Source: BQWY01 sp046351095
Lineage (GTDB): Bacteria > Nitrospirota > Nitrospiria > Nitrospirales > Nitrospiraceae
NCBI GenBank assembly: GCA_046351095.1
Contig: JAXLZC010000001.1
Span: 1,984,001-2,048,000 of the forward strand
Direction of reading: 5' to 3'
DNA length: 64,000 nt
A model generated the notes under the pieces. It did no database searches and was not told where the DNA came from. It was given only the letters and a program-made list of their open reading frames with translations. The translations under genes were made by a program, and so were the position numbers. Below, in pieces: positions 1-8,168 of the stretch (its first letter is position 1; each line of letters opens with the position of its first letter).

Positions 1-575
1 CTGACGGCGCCAAGAATCATGTCGTGCGCCATCGGGTCCATCGTGAGCAACACGGAGCCGGTGAGCGCCCACATCTCGCGCACGAGAGCCGTCGCCGCCG
101 GATCGGTCTGCGCCGTCGGCGTCAGAATACAGCGCGCGCCGCGAAACAGGCTGGTCGTGCCGGCGGCCACACCCGTCTTTTCCTTGCCCGCAATCGGATG
201 CGCACCGACGAACCGCACGTGACTCGGCAACCAGGACTCGGATTCGTACACGAGCCGCCCTTTGACGCTACCGACATCCGTAACAATCGCGCCGGGCTTG
301 AGGCTGCTGCCCCACTGCGTCAAATGCTGCTTATACGTATCGACGGGCGTCGCGAGCACCACGACATCCGCCTCGCGCACACCTTCGACGGGATCGGAGA
401 CGTACCGATCGATCGCGCCCATCGCGACGGCCGTCTTCAAATTCTCGACGCTGCGGCCGACGCCGACGATGGACTGCGCCCATCCGGCCTCGCGCAAGAT
501 CATGCCCAACGATCCGCCGATGAGGCCGACGCCGACGATCGTGACTCGCACCCCTGAAGCGGCAGGCTGAGACAT
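1..575 (-). CDS. tyrA: Prephenate dehydrogenase, partial (C-terminus beyond the left edge)
   Basis: Oxidative decarboxylation of prephenate to 4-hydroxyphenylpyruvate in tyrosine synthesis. About 191 codons are in the window, starting at ATG 575. The N-terminal Rossmann loop GVGLIGGSLG is at residues 15-24, and the family motif AHPIAGKE lies further on, in the part that contacts prephenate. The gene is last of four in pheA-hisC-aroF-tyrA and starts 18 nt after the aroF stop, so it is very probably cotranscribed. The missing part is the helical dimerisation domain; whether a C-terminal ACT domain or a fused EPSP synthase follows cannot be seen. Confidence 0.93.
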   Translation of the reverse strand, partial: MSQPAASGVRVTIVGVGLIGGSLGMILREAGWAQSIVGVGRSVENLKTAVAMGAIDRYVSDPVEGVREADVVVLATPVDTYKQHLTQWGSSLKPGAIVTDVGSVKGRLVYESESWLPSHVRFVGAHPIAGKEKTGVAAGTTSLFRGARCILTPTAQTDPAATALVREMWALTGSVLLTMDPMAHDMILGAV

Positions 576-593
576 ACGTACGCGCGCCTTACC

Positions 594-1607
594 CTACAGG
601 TCGCGTCCGACCGCCTGCGCGATCTTCTTGATGTCGCCCATGAGCTCTTTGAACTTGCTCGGACGGATGGATTCTTCGCCGTCGCACAGGGCGCATTCGG
701 GATTGGAATGGACTTCGATCAGCAACCCGTCGGCGCCCGCCGCAACCGCGGCCTTCGACATCGGCGCGACCAGGTTCCATTTGCCGGTCGCGTGACTGGG
801 ATCGACGATGACCGGCAGGTGAGACAATTCTTTTAACGAGGGCACGGCGGACAAGTCGAGCGTGTTGCGGTAGTGCGTCTCGAACGTGCGGATGCCGCGC
901 TCGCACAACATGACGTTCCGATTGCCGCGCGACATGATGTATTCCGCCGACAACAAAAATTCTTTGATCGTCGCCGAGAGCCCGCGCTTCAAGAGCACCG
1001 GCTTGTCGTAGGAACCGACTTCCTTGAGCAGCTCGAAATTCTGCATGTTGCGCGCGCCGATCTGGATGATGTCCGCCTTTTCCAAAAATAGGTCGATGTC
1101 GCGCGTGTCGAGAATTTCGCTGACGACCGGCAAGCCGGTTTGTTTTTTCGCTTCCAGCAAATAGTCCAAGCCTTCGCGCCCGACGCCTTGAAACGAATAG
1201 GGCGACGTCCGCGGCTTATACGCGCCGCCGCGCAGGATGGTCGCGCCGCCTGCCTTCACTTCGTGCGCGATGCCGACGGTCAACTCGGGACGCTCGACCG
1301 CGCAGGGCCCGGCCATGATCGTCAGTTTTTTGCCGCCGATCTTCACGCCGCCGACGTCGATGCCGGTGTCGTCCTTCTTGAACTCGCGGCTGACGAGTTT
1401 CCACGGCGCGAGCACCGGCGTGACGCTTTCGACGCCGGGGAAGGCCGTCAGCGGTTGGTTCTGCAAGATACGGTCGTCGCCGATCACGCCGATGATCGTG
1501 CGCTCCTGCCCCGCGGTGATGTGCGACTTTAAACCCAACTCGCGCAACCGGTCCAAAATATGATCGACTTGGCTTTCGCTCGCATCCGGCTTCAAGACAA
1601 TAATCAT
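594..1607 (-). CDS. aroF: 3-deoxy-7-phosphoheptulonate synthase (DAHP synthase, type I-beta)
   Basis: Condenses phosphoenolpyruvate and erythrose 4-phosphate, the first step of the shikimate pathway. The 337-residue product has an N-terminal ferredoxin-like regulatory domain (about 1-70), typical of the AroF/I-beta subgroup in which aromatic end products bind, then the TIM barrel with GPCAVE at 100-105 and RGGAYKPRTSPYSFQG at 126-141, residues that hold the phosphates and the metal. The start ATG at 1607 gives a full-length protein. It lies 32 nt after hisC and 18 nt before tyrA in the same operon, so entry into the pathway and its Phe/Tyr branches are made together. Confidence 0.96.
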   Translation of the reverse strand: MIIVLKPDASESQVDHILDRLRELGLKSHITAGQERTIIGVIGDDRILQNQPLTAFPGVESVTPVLAPWKLVSREFKKDDTGIDVGGVKIGGKKLTIMAGPCAVERPELTVGIAHEVKAGGATILRGGAYKPRTSPYSFQGVGREGLDYLLEAKKQTGLPVVSEILDTRDIDLFLEKADIIQIGARNMQNFELLKEVGSYDKPVLLKRGLSATIKEFLLSAEYIMSRGNRNVMLCERGIRTFETHYRNTLDLSAVPSLKELSHLPVIVDPSHATGKWNLVAPMSKAAVAAGADGLLIEVHSNPECALCDGEESIRPSKFKELMGDIKKIAQAVGRDL

Positions 1608-1639
1608 GGTGTCACCTTCGGCAGCGCTGGGTCGCGGCG

Positions 1640-2716
1640 TCAGGACGCCAGCACACGAGGCAGCGCCGCCAGAAACAACTGGTTCTCGTCGGGTAGGCCG
1701 ATCGTCACCCGCAACATCGTACCCTCGATGTGCCGAATGATGACGCCCTCCCGCAACATGGCCTGAAAGACGGCCCGTCCATCGCGCCCGCTGTCGAAAT
1801 AGAGAAAGTTCGCTTCGCTGGGAAAACAGCGCAGACCCAACCGTTCCAACTCCCGTCGCACGACCGCCATCTGCTCGCGATTCAACGCGCGGCTCTTCGC
1901 CACGTGTCCATCGTCGCCGAGCGCCGCCAGCGCGGCCTGCTGCGCCAGACTGTTCGCGTTAAACGGCGGCCGAATCCGATTGAGATACCCGGCGATCTCC
2001 GGCGTCGTCACGCCGTAGCCGATCCGCAGCCCGGCCAAGCCGTAGATTTTCGAAAACGTCCGCAACACGATCGCGTTACGCCCCTGCTGCACATACGCCA
2101 GCGTGTCCGGATAGTCCGCACTCGACACATATTCGTAATAGGCTTCGTCGAACACGACGATCACACGCAGGGGCAACTTGGCCATCAGCGCCTGAATTTC
2201 CGACGCCGTCATCATCGTGCCCGTGGGATTATTCGGATTGCAGATGAAGAACAGTCGCGTGCGCTCCGTCACCGCCGCAAGCATCGCCTCGAGATCGTGA
2301 CGCCCGTCGCGCATCGGCACTTCCACCGCCACGCCATGCGCCGCCGTGACCTCCATGCGATAAATCACGAAGGTATGGTTCGCCATGACGGCTTCGTCGC
2401 CCGGCGCGAGAAACGTACGCGCGAGCAGACCGAGAATTTCGTCGGAGCCGTTGCCGAGAATCACGTGCTCGGATGTGACTTTGCAGCGTTCCGCCAAGGC
2501 CGCGCGCAGACGGAAGGCGCCGCCGTCCGGATACCGATGCAAGGTCTGCGTCACCTCGCCGAGCGCCGCCACCGCCTTCGGCGACGGACCGAGGGGATTT
2601 TCGTTCGACGCGAGTTTGACGATGCGCGACAGACCCAGCTCGCGCTGCAACTCTTCGATCGGCTTCCCCGGCACATAGGGCACCAATCGTTCGATATCGG
2701 GATGGACGGTGATCAT
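1640..2716 (-). CDS. hisC: Histidinol-phosphate / aromatic aminotransferase
   Basis: A PLP-dependent class I/II aminotransferase of the HisC family, 358 residues. NPNNPTG at 160-166, FDEAYYEY at 189-196 and the cofactor lysine K223 in RTFSKIYGLAG mark the active site. ATG 2716 is chosen because it begins the usual HisC N-terminus (MITVHPDIERL); the open frame continues upstream through the pheA end but has no family homology there. Its position between pheA and aroF, rather than in a his operon, suggests it transaminates phenylpyruvate and 4-hydroxyphenylpyruvate as well as, or instead of, imidazole-acetol phosphate; that is inference from context. Confidence 0.94.
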   Translation of the reverse strand: MITVHPDIERLVPYVPGKPIEELQRELGLSRIVKLASNENPLGPSPKAVAALGEVTQTLHRYPDGGAFRLRAALAERCKVTSEHVILGNGSDEILGLLARTFLAPGDEAVMANHTFVIYRMEVTAAHGVAVEVPMRDGRHDLEAMLAAVTERTRLFFICNPNNPTGTMMTASEIQALMAKLPLRVIVVFDEAYYEYVSSADYPDTLAYVQQGRNAIVLRTFSKIYGLAGLRIGYGVTTPEIAGYLNRIRPPFNANSLAQQAALAALGDDGHVAKSRALNREQMAVVRRELERLGLRCFPSEANFLYFDSGRDGRAVFQAMLREGVIIRHIEGTMLRVTIGLPDENQLFLAALPRVLAS

Positions 2717-2727
2717 CGACAAGCGTC

Positions 2728-3864
2728 TTAAGTGGTCGCGACGTGCGCGGGGTACGACCCGAGCACTTTCATAAAGAGGGCGCGGGTCCGCTCTTCGTCC
2801 AACGCGCGCTTCACACGGTCTTCCTCCGCGTGGCCTTCGACATCGACGAAGAAAATATATTCCCACGCCTTCCGGCGCGACGGACGCGATTCGATCTTCG
2901 TCATGTTGATCCCGGCGGAGGCGAACGGGCGCAACAGATCGTAGAGCGCGCCGGAGCGATCCTTCACCGAAATCATCAACGAGGTTTTGTCCTTGCCCGT
3001 ACGCTGCGGCGGCGTCTTGGACAGGACGACGAAGCGCGTGAAGTTGTTGATGTTGTCTTCGATCCGCGACTGCAGCACGTTTAAGCCGTACAACTGCCCG
3101 GCCAACTCGGACGCGATCGCCGCGCTCGTCGGATCGTCCGCGCAGATCTCCGCCGCCCGCGCCGTGCTCGACGTTTCGGAAAAGGCCACGTTCGGCAGAT
3201 TGATCTCCAGCCAGTTGCGGCATTGCGCGATGGCGTGCGGATGCGAATAGACCTTTTTGATCTGCGACTTGTCCGTCGCCTTCGACAACAGATGGTGCGA
3301 CACTTCGAGCAACGCTTCGCCGTAGATCAACAGCGGCGAGTCGACGAACAGATCCAGCGTGTGGCTGACGACGCCTTCCGTCGAATTTTCGATCGGCACG
3401 ATGCCGAAGTTCGCCCGCCCGCGTTCGACCTCCGAGAACACATCCTTAATGGTTTTCATCGGGATGTACTGCGCGGAGTCGCCGAACTTTTGCCGACTGG
3501 CCAGGTGCGTAAACGTGGCGCGCGGCCCGAGATAGGCCACCTTCTGCGGCGCTTCGAGCGACAACGACGCCGACATGATCTCGCGATAGACAGCGCGGAT
3601 GCCTTCGTTCGGGAACGGACCTGGGTTGGCGGCCGACAGCCGCGCAAAAATCTGCGCCTCGCGCGCCGGGGTGTGCAGATTGGCGTCCGGGGCGGTCTGG
3701 CGCTTGAGCTTGCCGATTTCGATGACGTGGGCCGAGCGCTGATTCAGCAGCCGCAGGATTTCGTCGTCCAAACGATCGATCTCGGCCCGGCAGGCACTTA
3801 AGTCAGTCGCGGCGCCGGAGGTCGGCGTCCCCGTGGACTGTGGCGGCTGTTGTGACTCGCTCAT
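2728..3864 (-). CDS. pheA: Bifunctional chorismate mutase / prephenate dehydratase (P-protein)
   Basis: Converts chorismate to prephenate and on to phenylpyruvate. From ATG 3864 (378 residues) the order is chorismate mutase (about 20-105, LSACRAEIDRLDDEILRLL), prephenate dehydratase (about 108-285, with the NFTRFVVL signature holding the catalytic Thr) and a C-terminal ACT domain with IESRPSRR, the phenylalanine-binding motif of feedback-inhibited enzymes. An in-frame GTG at 3906 would add 14 residues without homology. First gene of the aromatic operon; hisC follows after 11 nt. Phe feedback through the ACT domain is expected from the family. Confidence 0.96.
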   Translation of the reverse strand: MSESQQPPQSTGTPTSGAATDLSACRAEIDRLDDEILRLLNQRSAHVIEIGKLKRQTAPDANLHTPAREAQIFARLSAANPGPFPNEGIRAVYREIMSASLSLEAPQKVAYLGPRATFTHLASRQKFGDSAQYIPMKTIKDVFSEVERGRANFGIVPIENSTEGVVSHTLDLFVDSPLLIYGEALLEVSHHLLSKATDKSQIKKVYSHPHAIAQCRNWLEINLPNVAFSETSSTARAAEICADDPTSAAIASELAGQLYGLNVLQSRIEDNINNFTRFVVLSKTPPQRTGKDKTSLMISVKDRSGALYDLLRPFASAGINMTKIESRPSRRKAWEYIFFVDVEGHAEEDRVKRALDEERTRALFMKVLGSYPAHVATT

Positions 3865-4266
3865 GGTCGCAGCAACACCTGTGGTTCCAGATACGGTCTC
3901 CGGCACGCGTACGCGCAGCCGACGAGACCGCTCCCTGCTCCGCAGGGAGGATCGAACGAACCCAAGGGGAGAATGTTACTAAAAGGTTCTGAAATGTTGC
4001 AAGGATAGGGCAGGCAGACCCGAGGTCGGTGCGTGAACGCGAGCGTCACACACCGCACACCCTCCATGCCGATTCGAAGTGCACAGAGGGCGAGTCACGA
4101 TAACCAGAGAGGGGACGAATTCGTCAGCTAACATCAGAAAGACCAGCCGTCGAGGATGTCCTCGGCTTGAATTACAAATCGTCTCAGAACGGGACCAGCG
4201 TGATCTCAACTTTGCATTTGCTGTATCTGCCGCTTCTCCCTTTGAGATGCCCGAGCAATTAATCAC
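3865..4266. other. Intergenic region: pheA leader and downstream flank of the reverse transcriptase
   Basis: No supported gene. The pheA leader (minus strand) holds a perfect 8-bp hairpin at 3931-3949 (arms CTCCCTGC and GCAGGGAG, 3-nt loop) and, overlapping the alternative pheA start, a pairing of CGGTCTC with GAGACCG around 3893-3930. Neither is followed by a T-run. Nearer the reverse transcriptase, 4145-4167 contains AGCCG...CGGCT enclosing GAGGA/TCCTC, a compact foldable element. A minus-strand frame 3979-4266 has no recognisable features and is not called. Confidence 0.5.
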
Positions 4267-5781
4267 TCAATACTTATTAAGAACGGCGAATTCGGCACGG
4301 GACACGACTGATCGCAGCTTCTTTAACCGCCTCTTGTTTACGATATTGCTCGGCCTTATTGTCCCTTTGAGCGCAATGTCAGAAAGCCAAGAATCGTTCC
4401 ACAGATCCACTTCCTTGCCTTCAACAAGACTGCACAGTTTGTCTCCGTAGGTAAGCTTCGGATTGAAGCAATAGCTGATCCGCTGAAGCCATACTTCGAG
4501 ATGTCCATTATTTGGTAGTTGCGCAAGACGCTTTTGGATGCGCTCAACTGCTTTGAGCTTATCCTTATTTGATGGCAGCTTGCTCAAGAGCTTGCTGACG
4601 ATCGCAGCGCAGGAGGGGAAACAGCGTGGGCTGTTGTATCCGATGTCGACCGCGATGCTAATAAGCTGCATTGGGTTGTGTATCGACTTTAATGGGGCGA
4701 GCCGCCGGTAAAACTGATCGAGGGCGATCATCAAACTGCCGCCGTTTGGAAATTCAACCCCATGAGAATGAATCAGCAACAGGTGCTTCTGTACATTCCG
4801 ATCCGCCTGCCTACGACGTATCCACTCGCGTTTATCAGCCTTGATTGAATTTCTAATAACTGCCTGTGCGGTGGTGGTCTTAGAGGCATTCAGTTTAAGC
4901 CCGAGACCAATCAAAACTTCGGTTAGGGTCTTCAAGATCAGCTCGCCAGCACAAGTGTCATTCACGAATATACGGTAATCGTCTCGATAGCGAAGGATCC
5001 GGAAATCCGCGATTCCTATTCTGGCCAATTGCCCGCTAAGCTCTAAGTCGGCATAGCCGAGAACCATCTCAGCAATCAGGTCTACCAATACAGATCCCTG
5101 AGGTATGCCGTTAGTTTGTCCGTGCTGCATGCTTTGAAGACATACATCAATGGCATTGCCAATCAGCGATGGCTCGCGCTTCTTCGCCTTCGCGGTCGAC
5201 TTTCCGTGCATGGCCCACGCAACTGAATGGGTGTACACAGAAGCGTAGCAATCTGTAATGTCAGCATGAAGCACATAGTTGAAGTCCAATGCTAAATCGA
5301 TGGAAGCCTGCTCGATCCCCTGCCACCAATGGAGAATTTGGGCACCTCGATCTTTCTTCTTGGTCAGGGACTCTTGCGGTATGCTCAGGCACCTTATCTT
5401 GGGATCCCCTGCAAACTCCCCAAACCTTGAACGGATGGCAGCCCAAGGTTCGGAGTTGGTCATTAGATGTACAAGGTCGACGTAGATAACGGGGTGGATG
5501 AGTTGGAATGGTCGCCATGCAAAGCGTCCGTCCTTATTCGAGTAGATTGTGTAGTTAACAGCTTCAAAGTCTTGCGGCCTTAGCTTCAGGTCTGCAAGCG
5601 GTTTACCTTTGAGAAACTTGCTCACGGGCTGCAACAGTCGTCGAAAATCAAAGTACGGTGGAAGATCGAGATTGCAATAACTTTCGGCCTTCATGAAAAA
5701 TGCACGAGCGTCTTTTGCTGACATATCAAGTACGGACCGCTCTGTCGGCCATCGCTTTCGGCTGGCTGTTTTGCCCCTCAC
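4267..5781 (-). CDS. Reverse transcriptase of an unknown-group / defence-associated (DRT-like) type
   Basis: A 504-residue RNA-directed DNA polymerase. Visible RT motifs: HADITDCY (172-179, first catalytic Asp D174), GQTNGIPQGS (221-230), the active site YRDD (265-268, instead of the common YADD) and LGLKLNASKT (293-302). There is no maturase (X) or HNH domain, so it is not a group II intron protein; the YTHSVAWAMHGK segment after the first Asp resembles stand-alone defence RTs (UG/DRT, AbiK-like). The C-terminal 200 residues are unassigned. GTG 5781 is chosen because GGAAGG lies 9 nt upstream; ATG 5724 is an alternative. The gene is AT-richer than its neighbours and sits alone between pheA and ruvB, as expected for a horizontally acquired cargo gene. 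The exact DRT class is not settled. Confidence 0.85.
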   Translation of the reverse strand: MRGKTASRKRWPTERSVLDMSAKDARAFFMKAESYCNLDLPPYFDFRRLLQPVSKFLKGKPLADLKLRPQDFEAVNYTIYSNKDGRFAWRPFQLIHPVIYVDLVHLMTNSEPWAAIRSRFGEFAGDPKIRCLSIPQESLTKKKDRGAQILHWWQGIEQASIDLALDFNYVLHADITDCYASVYTHSVAWAMHGKSTAKAKKREPSLIGNAIDVCLQSMQHGQTNGIPQGSVLVDLIAEMVLGYADLELSGQLARIGIADFRILRYRDDYRIFVNDTCAGELILKTLTEVLIGLGLKLNASKTTTAQAVIRNSIKADKREWIRRRQADRNVQKHLLLIHSHGVEFPNGGSLMIALDQFYRRLAPLKSIHNPMQLISIAVDIGYNSPRCFPSCAAIVSKLLSKLPSNKDKLKAVERIQKRLAQLPNNGHLEVWLQRISYCFNPKLTYGDKLCSLVEGKEVDLWNDSWLSDIALKGTIRPSNIVNKRRLKKLRSVVSRAEFAVLNKY

Positions 5782-6085
5782 ATTAACATCCCTTCCACAA
5801 TACGCCGGGCACTGCTCACCAACAGCTAGTGCAAGACAAGATTGCTCCGCAGTACCTTACTCAGCGAGTGTCGCCTCCGCCGACGCATTCGGTGAAGCTC
5901 TAGATCACTCAGTCTCCTACAAAACAACGATTCTTGTGCACAAAGTTAAAAGTAGGTCCAGCAATCACACAGTCCATTGGTGAGGCCTCAGTTGAGGTGC
6001 ACCATCTGGACTCCGCAGCGATCGGTCTCGCACTAGGCTGAGCCAGGCACAGGTGCTCGCACGCACCTCGCACGGAGATTGGCTG
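5782..6085. other. Intergenic region upstream of the reverse transcriptase
   Basis: About 300 nt without a gene, between the ruvB stop and the reverse transcriptase start (both minus strand). It shares the AT-richer look of the RT gene up to about 5960. A 10-nt palindrome TGAGGCCTCA is at 5981-5990, and AGGTGC/GCACCT arms sit around 6051-6067, the latter possibly belonging to the end of the ruvB transcript. In several RT defence systems a structured ncRNA lies just upstream of the gene; this is the only place with room for one here. Confidence 0.4.
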
Positions 6086-7090
6086 TTAGGTCAGCAGGTC
6101 TTTGCGGCGGCCGAAGTGTTCGTAGGTGAGACGGCTGGCGCAACGACCGCGTGCGGTGCGTTCGAGGTACCCGGCCTGAATGAGATAGGGTTCGTAGACT
6201 TCTTCGAGGGTGCCGCGTTCTTCGTTGATGGCGGCGGCGAGCGAGTCGGCGCCGACGGGGCCGCCGTTGAACTTGTCGAGGATCGTGAGCAACACGCGCC
6301 GGTCCATTTCGTCGAAGCCCGCCGCGTCGACACCGAGCCAGGTCAACGCGTCGGCGGCCACGTCGCGCGCGATCACGCCCTGCGCTTTCACCTGCGCATA
6401 GTCGCGCACGCGCCGCACCAACCGATTTACGATACGGGGTGTGCCACGCGCACGACGCGCGATTTCCATCGCGCCGTCGCGGTCGATCTCCACACGCAAG
6501 ACGCGCGCGGTACGCAACACGATAGCCTGCAGTTCGTCCGGCGTATAAAACTCCAGCCGATACACGAGCCCAAATCGCTCGCGCAGCGGCGAGGTCAACG
6601 ACCCGGCGCGTGTGGTGGCGCCGATCAAGGTGAAGCGCGGCAGGTCGAGCTTGACGGTTTTGGTGCTCGGCCCCTGCCCGATCACGAGGTCGAGTTGATA
6701 GTCTTCCATCGCCGGATACAGCGCTTCTTCGACGGACGCGGGCAGGCGATGGATTTCGTCGATGAACAACACGTCGCCCTCCTGCAAATTCGTCAGGATG
6801 GCGGCGAGGTCACCGGCGTGATTCAGCACGAGGCCGGAGGTCGAGCGGATGGCCACGCCCATTTCGCGTGCGATGATATGCGCGATGGTGGTTTTCCCCA
6901 ATCCGGGTGGCCCGTAAAAAATGCCGTGGTCGAGCGACTCGCCACGTTGTTTGGCGGCGTCCATACAGATCTGCAACGAGTGTTTCATCGTCGACTGGCC
7001 GATGTACTCGTCGAGCGTCTGCGGGCGCAACGATGCGTCGAGGCTCTGCTCGTCGTCCGTCGCGCGTGGGGCGACCATGCGATCCGTCAT
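6086..7090 (-). CDS. ruvB: Holliday junction branch migration ATPase RuvB
   Basis: Motor subunit of the RuvAB complex that drives branch migration of Holliday junctions. The 334-residue protein shows Walker A GPPGLGKTT (60-68), Walker B DEIH (111-114), sensor 1 GATTRAG (157-163) and the Arg-finger segment LTSPLRERFG (about 165-174), followed by the winged-helix C-terminus. The start ATG 7090 matches the family length. It follows a small secreted-protein gene that separates it from ruvA in the same direction. Confidence 0.97.
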   Translation of the reverse strand: MTDRMVAPRATDDEQSLDASLRPQTLDEYIGQSTMKHSLQICMDAAKQRGESLDHGIFYGPPGLGKTTIAHIIAREMGVAIRSTSGLVLNHAGDLAAILTNLQEGDVLFIDEIHRLPASVEEALYPAMEDYQLDLVIGQGPSTKTVKLDLPRFTLIGATTRAGSLTSPLRERFGLVYRLEFYTPDELQAIVLRTARVLRVEIDRDGAMEIARRARGTPRIVNRLVRRVRDYAQVKAQGVIARDVAADALTWLGVDAAGFDEMDRRVLLTILDKFNGGPVGADSLAAAINEERGTLEEVYEPYLIQAGYLERTARGRCASRLTYEHFGRRKDLLT

Positions 7091-7108
7091 CGTGTTCGCG
7101 CCGATTCC

Positions 7109-7516
7109 TTACTGCGGTTGGCCGGAGGTAGTGCCGAGATTACGCGACTGGCAGCGACTCATGGCGCCGCCGTCCTTGTTGCACTGCGAGGGATTGTTGG
7201 AGCTGCCGACTTTGTCGTAGCCGTCGGGACATTCGCCGCACACAGTCAGCAGCGCATTGCCGAGCGGCGCGCATTGCACGAGTGTCGGGTCGCCGTCCTT
7301 ACAATTCACCGGATCGTTCGTGATCGCCGTCGTCGCAAATCCATCGGGGCAACTGCCGCAGCGGAGCTGCCGCACTTTCGGCACTTCCTGCTCGGCGGCC
7401 CAGAGGGACGACGGGAGGCACGCGCTCGTCACGGCAACCAACGCCGCACTCATCAGCGCGACGTTCGCGATGCGCCGCATTTCCTTCGCACGGTTCGTTC
7501 GAGGTGTGGTCGACAT
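7109..7516 (-). CDS. Small cysteine-rich secreted protein of unknown function
   Basis: The 135-residue product has a signal-like segment (VALMSAALVAVTSACLPSSLWA, ending near residue 40) and then two related Cys units: RCGSCPDGFATT...NCKDGD and VCGECPDGYDKV...QCNKDGG. The repeated CG(S/E)CPDG(F/Y) pattern suggests a duplicated disulfide-rich fold. ATG 7516 is preferred over the longer frame to 7564, because the latter starts inside ruvA; an AAGGG ribosome-binding site lies at the ruvA stop. The gene is wedged between ruvA and ruvB with short gaps, so it is probably cotranscribed, but nothing links it to recombination. A lipoprotein is possible through the Cys in SACLPSS, though the lipobox is poor. 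Confidence 0.7.
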   Translation of the reverse strand: MSTTPRTNRAKEMRRIANVALMSAALVAVTSACLPSSLWAAEQEVPKVRQLRCGSCPDGFATTAITNDPVNCKDGDPTLVQCAPLGNALLTVCGECPDGYDKVGSSNNPSQCNKDGGAMSRCQSRNLGTTSGQPQ

Positions 7517-7523
7517 AGGCGTT

Positions 7524-8123
7524 CTACCCTTTCGCCAGTTCTTGCAGTGCGGTGCGAATGACATCCTTCAATGCGGCGCGATCCGTCGGTACGCGGCCCA
7601 AGACGGCCTTCGCATCGGCGGGGCGATACCCGAGATTCAGCAAGGCGGACAAGGCATCGTCGTAGGTCGCCGAGGTCGGCCGCGCCGGTTGGACCGCAAG
7701 CGTCGCCGGATCCATTTCCAAACGATCGATCTTGTCCTTCAGTTCGAGGACCATTCGACTGGCGGATTTTTTCCCCACGCCGGGCACCGTCGCCAACTTT
7801 TCGACATCCTCGGCGCGAATCGCCGCGCGCAAGTCGGCAAGCGGCAACGCAGAGAGCACGCCCAGCGCCATCTTGGGGCCAATCCCGGTCACGGTGGTGA
7901 GCAGCAGGAATGCCTGCTTTTCGCCTGGTGTCGCGAAGCCGTACAGCTGCAGCGCGTCGTCGCGTAGGTGCGTGTGCACGCAGACGTGCACGGGCTCATC
8001 CAGCGCGGGCAGCGCGTAGTACGTGCTGGTGGGAATGAAGAGTTCGTACCCGACGCCCTGCACATCCACGAGGGCATGGGTCGGCGTTTTGGAGGTCAGA
8101 CGGCCCGTGAGCGAGGCGATCAT
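7524..8123 (-). CDS. ruvA: Holliday junction branch migration protein RuvA
   Basis: Tetrameric junction-binding partner of RuvB. The 199-residue protein begins with the OB-fold domain (MIASLTGRLTSKTPTHALVD), continues with the helix-hairpin-helix pair (LLTTVTGIGPKMALGVLSAL and LATVPGVGKKSASRMVLELK, about 75-130) that grips DNA, and ends with the mobile RuvB-contacting domain (DDALSALLNLGYRPADAKAV). Only 45 nt separate it from yebC upstream, leaving no room for ruvC, which often sits at this place in other bacteria. Confidence 0.97.
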   Translation of the reverse strand: MIASLTGRLTSKTPTHALVDVQGVGYELFIPTSTYYALPALDEPVHVCVHTHLRDDALQLYGFATPGEKQAFLLLTTVTGIGPKMALGVLSALPLADLRAAIRAEDVEKLATVPGVGKKSASRMVLELKDKIDRLEMDPATLAVQPARPTSATYDDALSALLNLGYRPADAKAVLGRVPTDRAALKDVIRTALQELAKG

Positions 8124-8168
8124 GTCGGCTCTGGTGCGAGCCTCCGGAAAGCGCGTGCCAACGTGGGA

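Noticed and set aside
3979..4266. 95-residue minus-strand frame directly after the reverse transcriptase stop
   Set aside because: No domain, no ribosome-binding site independent of the RT, and low-complexity appearance; could be accidental.
4267..5781. Group II intron or retron reading of the reverse transcriptase
   Set aside because: No maturase or HNH domain and no intron RNA domains V/VI seen; no retron-like msr/msd with the expected inverted repeats recognised.
6053..7561. 502-residue plus-strand open frame over ruvB
   Set aside because: Shadow of ruvB and the Cys-rich gene; no domain, composition of an antisense frame.
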